Assembly: GCF_002160525.1 (NCBI RefSeq)
Contig: NZ_NFKT01000022.1
Coordinates: forward strand, 1-64,000
Source of the DNA: Lachnoclostridium sp. An169
GTDB taxonomy: Bacteria; Bacillota; Clostridia; Lachnospirales; Lachnospiraceae
Direction: 5' to 3'
DNA length: 64,000 bases
Below, in pieces: positions 10,198-17,083 of the stretch (positions are counted from its first letter, which is position 1; each line of letters starts with the position of its first letter). Both the position numbers and the translations under genes were made by a program. Below the pieces are notes generated by a model. It did not search any database. It had not been told where the DNA came from and saw nothing but the letters and a program-made list of their open reading frames with translations.

Positions 10198-10216
10198 GGA
10201 AAAGGAGATGCAAACC

Positions 10217-10510
10217 TTGGAACAGATCACAAACTATGTAAAACCGGAACTGCTCGTCGTCGCGATTGTTCTGTATTTAATCGGCGTGGGATTGAAGAGG
10301 GCCCAGAAAGTAAAAGACAATTTTATTCCTCTGATCCTTGGCGGGATCGGCATTGCCATCTGCACGCTGTGGGTTCTGGCAGTCAGTCCGCTCGAGACGG
10401 GACAGGAGATCGCCATGGCTGTCTTTACGGCAGTTGTCCAGGGCATACTGGTCGCAGGTCTGAGCACATACGTCAACCAGATCGGCAAGCAGATGGGAAA
10501 AGATAGTTAA
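10217..10510 (+). CDS. Phage-holin-like small membrane protein (Phage_holin_5_2-like)
   Basis: 97 aa from a TTG start. AAAGGAG (10201-10207) abuts an upstream in-frame ATG at 10208 but is 9 nt from the TTG, so TTG is preferred. The sequence (NYVKPELLVVAIVLYLIGVG, then two more hydrophobic helices and VVQGILVAGLSTYVNQIGKQ) resembles short class-I-like holins of Firmicutes phages. Holins form membrane pores that release endolysin; in bacterial genomes such genes can also serve toxin or enzyme release. There is no endolysin, integrase or phage structural gene nearby, so this is an orphan. It has its own terminator at 10520-10568. The family call is from pattern recognition; the function in this cell is unknown. 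Confidence 0.7.
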   Translation: MEQITNYVKPELLVVAIVLYLIGVGLKRAQKVKDNFIPLILGGIGIAICTLWVLAVSPLETGQEIAMAVFTAVVQGILVAGLSTYVNQIGKQMGKDS

Positions 10511-10519
10511 AAAGCAGTC

Positions 10520-10568
10520 GGGCTGCTGCATGAGTGAATGAATTTATCATCTTCTCATACAACAGCCC
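10520..10568. terminator. Bidirectional terminator between convergent genes
   Basis: 15-bp inverted repeat, 10520-10534 with 10554-10568. In minus-strand RNA all pairs form, using two G-U pairs; in plus-strand RNA the same two positions become C-A mismatches. T-rich tracts follow on both sides (TATTTTT on plus, GCTTTTT on minus). It serves the holin-like gene and the membrane protein at 10576. Confidence 0.8.
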
Positions 10569-10575
10569 TATTTTT

Positions 10576-10944
10576 CTATTTCAGTCCCTTTGTCAGTGGG
10601 ATCAGACTCATCAGCAGGATGATACCGACAATTCCGACTATGATTCCGATGATCATATTGCTCCATACCATCGTCAGGCACATGCCGACTCCGAGAACAA
10701 GCGCTCCGATAATTCCCAACAGAACAGTTCCTATCATTTTCCCTGACACTCTGACAGGGCTCTTATTCTCCATCTTTCTCCATACAAGAACCATAATCAG
10801 CAGTACAACCGCTCCGATTACCCCCATCACAATTCCCTGGTTAAATGCATTCCACTCCGGAATCAGCGCCATACACATTCCCAGTGCAAACAGGATTCCT
10901 CCGATTGTTCCCAAGATCATTGCCACAAAAGTGCTCTTTTTCAT
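10576..10944 (-). CDS. Small four-helix integral membrane protein
   Basis: 122 aa with four predicted hydrophobic helices (about 7-27, 38-58, 70-90, 95-115) and glycine-rich GxxxG-like stretches (ILGTIGGILFALG, GIIGALVLG). AAGGAG lies 11 nt before the ATG. It follows the 84-aa gene by about 40 bp on the same strand, so the two are probably co-transcribed. No named family was recognised. Absence of catalytic motifs suggests a structural, stress or envelope role, which is a guess. Confidence 0.7.
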   Translation of the reverse strand: MKKSTFVAMILGTIGGILFALGMCMALIPEWNAFNQGIVMGVIGAVVLLIMVLVWRKMENKSPVRVSGKMIGTVLLGIIGALVLGVGMCLTMVWSNMIIGIIVGIVGIILLMSLIPLTKGLK

Positions 10945-10983
10945 GATGATATTCTCTCCTTCTTCTTTTCTCTCAGTTCTTAT

Positions 10984-11238
10984 TTAATTCTTTTCTGTTC
11001 TGGCTGCTTCTCTTTCTCTCTGCTCTTCCGCCAGTCTTGCCTTTGCTTCCTCTACGGTTTCTCCGTCTTTTGTCAGGAATTCATCGACAAAAGAATCCGA
11101 GATTTTTGTGAAGCCGCTGACAGCGCCTTCCTCGATTTTCTTATAGCCGCCGACCACGGTATCTTCTATCTTTTTGTAGACGCCGACAACCTTCTCTGCG
11201 ATCTTTTCATTTGCCTTTACCAGCTTTGATCTCGCCAT
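10984..11238 (-). CDS. Small amphipathic repeat protein
   Basis: 84 aa. A longer frame opens further upstream, but the start is placed at the ATG at 11238 because a perfect AAGGAGG stands 8 nt before it. The sequence is highly charged with a degenerate repeat (EKVVGVYKKIEDTVVGGYKK, then KIEEGAVSGFTKISDSFV) of about 11 residues, predicting an amphipathic helix, and ends in an E/R/A-rich coil. No named family was recognised. It precedes the small membrane protein and may bind the membrane or partner with it. Its promoter is not clear; the terminator at 11341-11373 insulates it from the gene upstream. Confidence 0.65.
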   Translation of the reverse strand: MARSKLVKANEKIAEKVVGVYKKIEDTVVGGYKKIEEGAVSGFTKISDSFVDEFLTKDGETVEEAKARLAEEQREREAARTEKN

Positions 11239-11340
11239 AATTGCTACCTCCTTAATGTTTACCTCGTTTTCATGATATAAGAATACAAGCCATTCTTTTT
11301 TAAAACGTTTCCGTTTTGTTTCTGAAATATTAATCTTCAT

Positions 11341-11373
11341 AAAAAAGAGATACCGGATCTTTCCAGTACCTCT
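11341..11373 (-). terminator. Rho-independent terminator after the 54-aa ORF
   Basis: 11-bp stem (11346-11356 with 11363-11373, two G-U pairs), 6-nt loop, then TTTTTT on the minus strand. Confidence 0.8.
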
Positions 11374-11394
11374 TGTGCCCTTACTTATAGGAAC

Positions 11395-11559
11395 TTATTC
11401 AGTTTTGTCATATTTTTCTATCATAGCCCTCTCATATACGCCTTCCTCCTGATCTCTTTTCAGAGAGTCTGCATATTTTGAGAGCCTGCCATATGTGTTA
11501 CTGTGATTTGCAGATATCACAAATGGCATTCCATTTTCTAAAACACTCCATTTTTCCAT
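11395..11559 (-). CDS. 54-aa small protein of unknown function
   Basis: MEKWSVLENGMPFVISANHS begins the 54-residue frame, which ends in YDKTE. Support comes from GGAGG 7 nt before the ATG, a TTGACA promoter element upstream and an intrinsic terminator downstream, so it is a self-contained monocistronic unit. It has no transmembrane segment or signal peptide; the C-terminal half is charged and probably helical. No family was recognised. Confidence 0.7.
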   Translation of the reverse strand: MEKWSVLENGMPFVISANHSNTYGRLSKYADSLKRDQEEGVYERAMIEKYDKTE

Positions 11560-11570
11560 AGTGATGCCTC

Positions 11571-11587
11571 CGTTTGTAATGCAAACG
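11571..11587. promoter_or_regulatory. Palindromic putative operator
   Basis: CGTTTG-TAATG-CAAACG, a perfect 6-bp inverted repeat. It overlaps the proposed -10 region (11584-11589) of the small ORF and lies next to its ribosome site, so a bound repressor would block transcription. Confidence 0.45.
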
Positions 11588-11613
11588 TACTACATATATG
11601 CTGTTTTTGTCAA
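11584..11613 (-). promoter_or_regulatory. Putative promoter of the 54-aa ORF
   Basis: Consensus TTGACA (plus coordinates 11608-11613), an 18-nt spacer and TACGTT (11584-11589). The -35 is perfect; the -10 keeps only the TA...T frame. Confidence 0.5.
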
Positions 11614-11680
11614 TAGTTTCGGATAATACTGAATATTAAAGAAAGCCCAGTGAATTGTTGTTATAAAACCAAACTGCAAT

Positions 11681-12229
11681 CTAACGCTCAGATTTCAACA
11701 GTGCATAATAGCAGGCGTCACATATCCCCCGGTTATTTCGATCAGAACTACGCAAAGTTCCCTCATACTTCATCCCGCATTTTTCCATGACTTTTCCTGA
11801 ATTGGGGTTCCGCGGATCATGGCGGCACTCTATACGATTTACGCCTTCTATATCAAAAAGGAAATCCATAACTGCTTTTAATGCCTCTGATGTGATACCC
11901 TTATGCCACCAGCTTTTTCCAATACAATAGCCGATCCGTGCCATAGAAACATCTTCGTCCATATGCACCACAGCTATACTTCCGATAGGTTCTCCTTTTT
12001 CCTTCAATACGATGGTCCATTGATAATAACTTTCGCTATCATATTCCTTTACCCATTCTTCTATAACCCTCTGGCTTACTTCCTGACTGGAATGGGGAGG
12101 CCACGTTAAATATTTTGTAACATCCTCGTCCGCCGCCCAGTTTTTATACATTGCTTCAGCATCTTCATTCACAAATCTTCTCAAAACTAATCTCTCAGTT
12201 TCTAGTCTTTGCGTACCACTATGTTTCAT
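11681..12229 (-). CDS. GNAT N-acetyltransferase, RimJ/RimL type
   Basis: 182 aa. The ATG at 12229 is preferred because TAGGAGG, which overlaps the stop codon of the GH3 gene, is 7 nt before it; translation is probably coupled. Known of the family: acetyl-CoA-dependent acetylation of protein N-termini or small amines. Visible signs are TERLVLRRFVNEDAEAMYKN at the N-terminus, the acceptor loop, GYCIGKSWWHKGITSEALKA (the Q/R-x-x-G-x-G/A acetyl-CoA loop in RimJ-like form) and the NxxSxxVMEKxGM-like tail (NPNSGKVMEKCGMKYEG). Last gene of the 14-gene run. Target unknown; it may be a passenger rather than part of glycan breakdown. Confidence 0.85.
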   Translation of the reverse strand: MKHSGTQRLETERLVLRRFVNEDAEAMYKNWAADEDVTKYLTWPPHSSQEVSQRVIEEWVKEYDSESYYQWTIVLKEKGEPIGSIAVVHMDEDVSMARIGYCIGKSWWHKGITSEALKAVMDFLFDIEGVNRIECRHDPRNPNSGKVMEKCGMKYEGTLRSSDRNNRGICDACYYALLKSER

Positions 12230-12240
12230 AATGGAACCTC

Positions 12241-14646
12241 CTATTCTGCATAACATGCTCCGGAAACCCGGAACTCCGCCTCAAGTCCCCTGGTCATTAC
12301 CCGGAACTCTCCTTCCTCCACAGCATACCTGCAGTTCCGGTCCACCAGGGCCATATCCTCTGGTTTCAGCTCAAACGATACTCTCTTCTTCTCCCCCGGC
12401 TGAAGCAGAATCTTCTCAAATGCTTTCAGAGCCTTCACCGGCGTAGTGGTACTGCTGTACAGATCATTCACGTATATCTGAACAACCTCCGCACCTTCCC
12501 GGCTGCCTATATTTTCTACAGTAACCGCCACGGTGACCGGGTTCCCTGCCGGGATCACGGCGGGTTCCACAGAGAGGTCTGAATACGAAAATGAAGTATA
12601 GCTCAGCCCATATCCAAAAGGAAACATCGGTTCCGTATCATCAAACACATAGTCCCTCCCCGGAGCGCCGGGGGCTCCCGGCCGGTGGTAATAGCCTCTG
12701 GCTGAAGGTTTATAATTATAGTAAAGAGGGATCTGTCCCGTACTCTTCGGGAAAGTAACCGGAAGTTTTCCGGAGGGATTCACTTCGCCAAAGAGGATAT
12801 CTGCAATGGCATTTCCGGCTTCTTCCCCGGCATACCAGGTTTCCAGCAGAGCCGGGATCTTATCGATACACGGAAGCGTCACGGGTCTCCCGTTTATCAG
12901 CACAAGCACGAGCGGTTTTGACAGCGCGAGAAGTTCCTCCAGCAACGCTTCCTGCGCTCCGCTCAGGCGCAGATCCGCACAGTCATATCCTTCCCCGCAG
13001 GTCACAGGCTTGCCGGTATCCGTTCCCCATCCGATACCATAATCCACAGAACTCGAATGTCCCATGGCGGCAATGATGACATCCGCCTGCTGTGCAGCAT
13101 CCATGGCGTCTTTCCATGCCTTCTCGTCCCGGATTCCGTCCTTTTCGTACAGACCGCATCCTTTCGCATACAGCACACGGGTCTCCGCAGAGACATGGCT
13201 CCGGATTCCGTCCAGAAGCGTGACCGCCGAACTGTTTCCCATATTGCCCAGAGAATAGTCGCCCAGTTCCGCCTCATCTGCATTCGGACCGATCACGGCG
13301 ATGGTCCGCTGTTTCCCGGACAGCGGAAGGATCTTATCATTTTTCAGGAGAACCACACTCTCCTGCGCAGCCCTGCGGGCAAGCTGGCGTTTTTCTTCCG
13401 TATGGACGATCCCGGAGATCTTTTCCGGATCCACATACGGGTGCTCAAAAAGACCTGTCAGAAATTTCACCCGCAGAATCCTCCGCACCGCCTGGTCAAT
13501 GTGGGAAATATCGATCTTCCCGTCATCGAGCAGTTCTTTTAAATGTGCAAAACAGCATCCTGTGGGCGCTTCCATATCCATGCCCGCGCGCACCGCCTGA
13601 GCGGCAGCTTCCGCGCGATTTTCAGCAGTGCAGTGAAAACAGTTGAGCATCTCCACTGCCCCGTAATCGGAAAAAAGATACCCCCGAAATCCCAGTTCAT
13701 CTCTCAGCAGATCCGTCAGCAGAAATTCTGACGCACTGCAGGGGATCCCGTCCACCTCACTGTAGGCGGGCATAATGCTGAGCGCTCCACCCTCACGAAC
13801 CGCTTTTGCAAATGGAGGCAGATATAATTCTCTCAGCTGTCTTTCCCCCGCCGGGACCGGAGACAGGTTCACACCGCCCTCCGGACTTCCGTGAGCGCAG
13901 AAATGTTTGAGGGTGGCAGCGATCTTATCCCTCGCCAGATATTGATCCTCCGCCTGGCACAGTTTCTCCGCCTGGCTTTGTCCCTCTGCCTGGCTTTGTC
14001 CCTCCGCCTGATGTTGTTCCTCCTCCAGCCATTGTTTCTCTGCCGGACGTCTCTCATCCGTACCGTTCTCGCCCTGCAGTCCTTTTATATAAGCAAGCCC
14101 CATTTCTCCGCAGAGGCACGGATCTTCCCCGTACGTTTCTTCCACACGTCCCCATCTCGGTTCCCGTGCCAGATCCAGATCCGGCGCCAGTCCCTGCCGG
14201 ATTCCGCAGGCAGCGGCCTCCTCCGCGATCGCAGAAGCCGTCTGCCGCATCAGTTCCTTATTCCAGGTAGAAGCAAGTCCGATCGCCTGTGGAAACACCG
14301 TCGCTTCCGGAGTCATGTATCCGTGGAGACATTCACTGACGATCAGCGCAGGAATGCCAAGTCTGGTATGTTCTTTCAGATATTTCTGCAGAGCATTGAT
14401 AAACACTGCATTCTGCCGGGGCAGGCATTTCGGCGCCTCGACCGCGCCGATTCCGATTCCCTGAAAAAATGTCTCCGCCTTTTCTTCAGAAAAGCATGCG
14501 GCGTCATTTTCTTCTGCAAACGCACCTGCCGGATGCATATACATCTCCCGCAGCTTTTCCTCCAGGGTCATTCTGCCGAGGAGATCTTCGACCCGTTCTT
14601 CTACGGATAATTCTGTATTTAAGTATGGTAATCTTTCTGCCGGCAT
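12241..14646 (-). CDS. Glycoside hydrolase family 3 (beta-glucosidase/xylosidase type)
   Basis: 801 aa, no signal peptide, so cytoplasmic. AGGAG is 7 nt before the ATG, and the preceding gene's stop is only 1 nt upstream. GH3 enzymes are retaining exo-beta-glycosidases. Visible: the (beta/alpha)8 N-domain with DLAREPRWGRVEETYGEDP, LKHFCAHG, and the nucleophile Asp in FSDYGAVEML; the alpha/beta sandwich domain (IAVIGPNADEAELGDYS); and a C-terminal fibronectin-III-like domain ending near GEFRVMTRGLEAEF. Between GLQG and the conserved DKIAATLKHF there is a loop of about 40 extra residues made of six-residue QAEGQS-like repeats, which homologues normally lack. Specificity (glucose, xylose, GlcNAc, arabinose) cannot be told from sequence. 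Confidence 0.9.
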   Translation of the reverse strand: MPAERLPYLNTELSVEERVEDLLGRMTLEEKLREMYMHPAGAFAEENDAACFSEEKAETFFQGIGIGAVEAPKCLPRQNAVFINALQKYLKEHTRLGIPALIVSECLHGYMTPEATVFPQAIGLASTWNKELMRQTASAIAEEAAACGIRQGLAPDLDLAREPRWGRVEETYGEDPCLCGEMGLAYIKGLQGENGTDERRPAEKQWLEEEQHQAEGQSQAEGQSQAEKLCQAEDQYLARDKIAATLKHFCAHGSPEGGVNLSPVPAGERQLRELYLPPFAKAVREGGALSIMPAYSEVDGIPCSASEFLLTDLLRDELGFRGYLFSDYGAVEMLNCFHCTAENRAEAAAQAVRAGMDMEAPTGCCFAHLKELLDDGKIDISHIDQAVRRILRVKFLTGLFEHPYVDPEKISGIVHTEEKRQLARRAAQESVVLLKNDKILPLSGKQRTIAVIGPNADEAELGDYSLGNMGNSSAVTLLDGIRSHVSAETRVLYAKGCGLYEKDGIRDEKAWKDAMDAAQQADVIIAAMGHSSSVDYGIGWGTDTGKPVTCGEGYDCADLRLSGAQEALLEELLALSKPLVLVLINGRPVTLPCIDKIPALLETWYAGEEAGNAIADILFGEVNPSGKLPVTFPKSTGQIPLYYNYKPSARGYYHRPGAPGAPGRDYVFDDTEPMFPFGYGLSYTSFSYSDLSVEPAVIPAGNPVTVAVTVENIGSREGAEVVQIYVNDLYSSTTTPVKALKAFEKILLQPGEKKRVSFELKPEDMALVDRNCRYAVEEGEFRVMTRGLEAEFRVSGACYAE
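13930..14040. repeat. 18-bp in-frame minisatellite inside the GH3 gene
   Basis: Six tandem units of 18 bp (clear units start at 13948, 13966, 13984, 14002 and 14020) give a six-residue QAE-x-x-x repeat in a loop of the catalytic domain. Confidence 0.85.
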
Positions 14647-14647
14647 T

Positions 14648-17059
14648 TCACTGCTCCTCTCTCTCCCATGAATCTCTTCTTCTCACGGTTTCGCCTTTTA
14701 TCACTGTTCCATCTTTTCTCACTGTTCCGCCTCTTATCACCGTTCCGCCTTCTGCCCGGATAACGCCCATTCCGTCTCTCTCTTCTACGTTCACTTCCGT
14801 ATCCCTGAAAATCTTCTCAGCCTGTTCATAATCCCGGAAGAAGATCTCACCGTCGTACTGTGGTTTGAGCGTCAGCGCCGTCAGTTCCCCATTCTCCCAT
14901 TCTGCGGATACGAGAAGTCCCTTCTCTGCCCGGAAGTCCTCGAACGATACCTTCTTCTCTCTCCACTCATCCGGAATAGCGGGGAAAAACGCTAGGATCC
15001 CTCTTTCGCTCTGCAGGAGCATCTCCTGAAGTGCGTCTGCGGCGCAGAAATTTCCTTCCAGGGTAAACGGACGGTAATGCAGGCTTGTAACTCCCGCATT
15101 TCTGTAATCGCCGTTGAGATGGAAACCGTTCCGGGAACAGCAGTATTTCCAGAATACTTCCAACTGATGCGCTGCCCCGTTTCCATTTCCCTGAATCGCG
15201 TAGAACTCCGCCAGCCAGGCAAAGGAATAGCCCACCCAGTTTCCGGTCCCCATGCGCTCCAGGTCGAGAACCGTAGCGTCAATCACTTTTTTATTCTCCT
15301 CCGTATCGTAAGGCATCAGCCGGAGCGGGTGGATCGCCATGGCGTGGGACTGGTGGCGGTGCGACTCCGTCAGCCGTTCATCCGGGCTTAACATGAGCAC
15401 ACCGTCTTTGTCCACTGCCAGATCCGGGCATTTCTCCAGATGCCCTCTCCATGTCTCTTCTTCCCCGTTTCCAAGCTCCTCTGCCAGAGACGCCAGCGCG
15501 GTAAAGAGATACCGCATCAGCGCCAGATCATAATTGGAATTAGGCGTCAGGAATGCCTCGATATGGTCATCGTGGATCTCCGGTGAACTGGAGATCGGAA
15601 GATAATATCTGCCGTCCCTCTCTTCCAGGATATCCAGGATAAATTCCGCCGTTTCCTTTAAATACGGATACGCCCGCTCCTTAAGGAAATCCCGGTCTCC
15701 CGAGAAACGGTAATGTCTCTCAAAGGCCTGGCAGATCCAGAGCTGGTTGGTCGGAGAAAGGGAGTACATCCCCCATCCGCCAAGGGGCGTGCCGTCGATG
15801 GCCATGACCGCCGGAAGACAGATCCCGCGGGCGCCGTAGTACCTGCGGGCGAAATCACGCGCGCCATCCCGCATGCTCCACAGATAATCTGTAAATGTCT
15901 CTCCCTCTTCCAGATGGTTTGCTTTCAGGTAGCTGTAATAGCTCAGCTGCGTGTTCAGGTCGTGGTGATAGTCTCCTTTCCAGGGCGGGAGCGCTCCATT
16001 GTCCGCAGTCCACACACCCTGGAGCGGCATGGGGTAACACCCTTTTCGGGAACAGCATCCCAGGAAATAATTGGTCAGATACCAGTTTTTCTCAAAAAGC
16101 GGATCCGGCAGCGTTACACTGCTCTTCCCCCAAAAGCTCTCCCACCAGGCAGAGTGGGATGCAAAAGCCTCCCCGTATCCCCTGTCCAGAGCATTTTCCA
16201 GCTTTTCCAGCGCCTTTTCCTTCCAGTCCGCCCCGTCAGGGGAGCTTCCGATCCAGTATACGAGCAGAGTCTTTCCTTCTTTTTCCCTGAGTTTTACAAA
16301 GACCCCGTAAGAAAATGTCTCACTGATCTTCTGGACAAAATACTGTCCGTCATCCGTCCGGGAAACTTCCGGCTTCTCGTATTTAAGCTGTTTTAAAGAC
16401 CCCGCTGACGCAGTCTCCGGATCGATCGCGGTTTCCCCTGTTTTGAATCTACTGCTTTCCGCCTCAGCACCGGCTCTTCCGGCTCCTTCATTCGTCTCCC
16501 GGATTCCGTATTCCGGATTTTCCACGTAAAAGGAAAACCGGTCCGCAGGCAGTCCGATCTCCACATACCCCGTCTTTTCTTCTGCGTGAAGAAAGCTCCG
16601 GATACAGACGCCGTTTACTGTTATATGTGCTTCTGCCCCAGCCATATTCAGCTCGGAACAGACGTTTCCTTCGCATTTGAGGTCAAAGACAAGATTTCCC
16701 GCCGGAAGTTTGGAGGGGAGCATCTTTGTGTACGGCGTATCAAAGATCCGCCGGATCTCTTCCTCATTTTTCTCCCTTACCAGACGGATCATGTTCCGGT
16801 AGGTAAACTCCTCGCTCAAGACTCCCGGATCCGGCGTGGTATCCCAGATATCTCCCCGGTCCAGGCTGAATCTCAGATGACCGGGCTCTCCCCAGATCAG
16901 GGCGCCGCACAGACCGTTTCCCAAAGGGATCGCCTCATCCCACAGCCGGATCGTTTTGTCGAATTTTAAATTGCAGATCTCTCCCGGTTTTTTCATATTC
17001 TTCATAGCCTCCATCAATTTTTCTTCTCTGTTCACTGCCGGATTTTCGCCGCTTTTCAT
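14648..17059 (-). CDS. GH95-like (clan GH-L) glycosidase with altered catalytic residues
   Basis: 803 aa, cytoplasmic. GGAGAG lies 8 nt before the ATG. GH95 enzymes are inverting alpha-L-fucosidases or alpha-L-galactosidases with an N-terminal beta-domain, an (alpha/alpha)6 barrel and a C-terminal beta-domain. Visible: LWDEAIPLGNGLCGALIWGE near the N-terminus, GDYHHDLNTQLSYY where GH95 has T-N-I-N-x-x-M-N-Y-W, SSSPEIHDD carrying the expected catalytic Glu, and PFTLEGNFCAADALQEMLLQ in place of PFQIDGNFG. So the Asn-x-Asn pair is Asp-x-Asn and the base Asp is Glu. It may act on another deoxy- or ordinary hexose. Adjacent to a second clan GH-L gene and to GH3 (1-nt gap). Confidence 0.8.
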   Translation of the reverse strand: MKSGENPAVNREEKLMEAMKNMKKPGEICNLKFDKTIRLWDEAIPLGNGLCGALIWGEPGHLRFSLDRGDIWDTTPDPGVLSEEFTYRNMIRLVREKNEEEIRRIFDTPYTKMLPSKLPAGNLVFDLKCEGNVCSELNMAGAEAHITVNGVCIRSFLHAEEKTGYVEIGLPADRFSFYVENPEYGIRETNEGAGRAGAEAESSRFKTGETAIDPETASAGSLKQLKYEKPEVSRTDDGQYFVQKISETFSYGVFVKLREKEGKTLLVYWIGSSPDGADWKEKALEKLENALDRGYGEAFASHSAWWESFWGKSSVTLPDPLFEKNWYLTNYFLGCCSRKGCYPMPLQGVWTADNGALPPWKGDYHHDLNTQLSYYSYLKANHLEEGETFTDYLWSMRDGARDFARRYYGARGICLPAVMAIDGTPLGGWGMYSLSPTNQLWICQAFERHYRFSGDRDFLKERAYPYLKETAEFILDILEERDGRYYLPISSSPEIHDDHIEAFLTPNSNYDLALMRYLFTALASLAEELGNGEEETWRGHLEKCPDLAVDKDGVLMLSPDERLTESHRHQSHAMAIHPLRLMPYDTEENKKVIDATVLDLERMGTGNWVGYSFAWLAEFYAIQGNGNGAAHQLEVFWKYCCSRNGFHLNGDYRNAGVTSLHYRPFTLEGNFCAADALQEMLLQSERGILAFFPAIPDEWREKKVSFEDFRAEKGLLVSAEWENGELTALTLKPQYDGEIFFRDYEQAEKIFRDTEVNVEERDGMGVIRAEGGTVIRGGTVRKDGTVIKGETVRRRDSWEREEQ

Positions 17060-17083
17060 TCTGCTGTCTCTCCAGTTCGCGGA

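Larger units (their letters stand above)
9837..10216. other. Divergent intergenic region between beta-helix gene B and holin-like gene
   Basis: About 380 bp, AT-rich near gene B. It holds weak promoter candidates in both directions (9924-9951 minus, 10055-10083 plus) and a hairpin at 10178-10197. No further ORF with a ribosome site and no RNA gene was seen. Confidence 0.6.

Noticed and set aside
10217..10510. Prophage remnant
   Set aside because: Only a holin-like gene; no integrase, structural, lysin or att-like repeats seen nearby.
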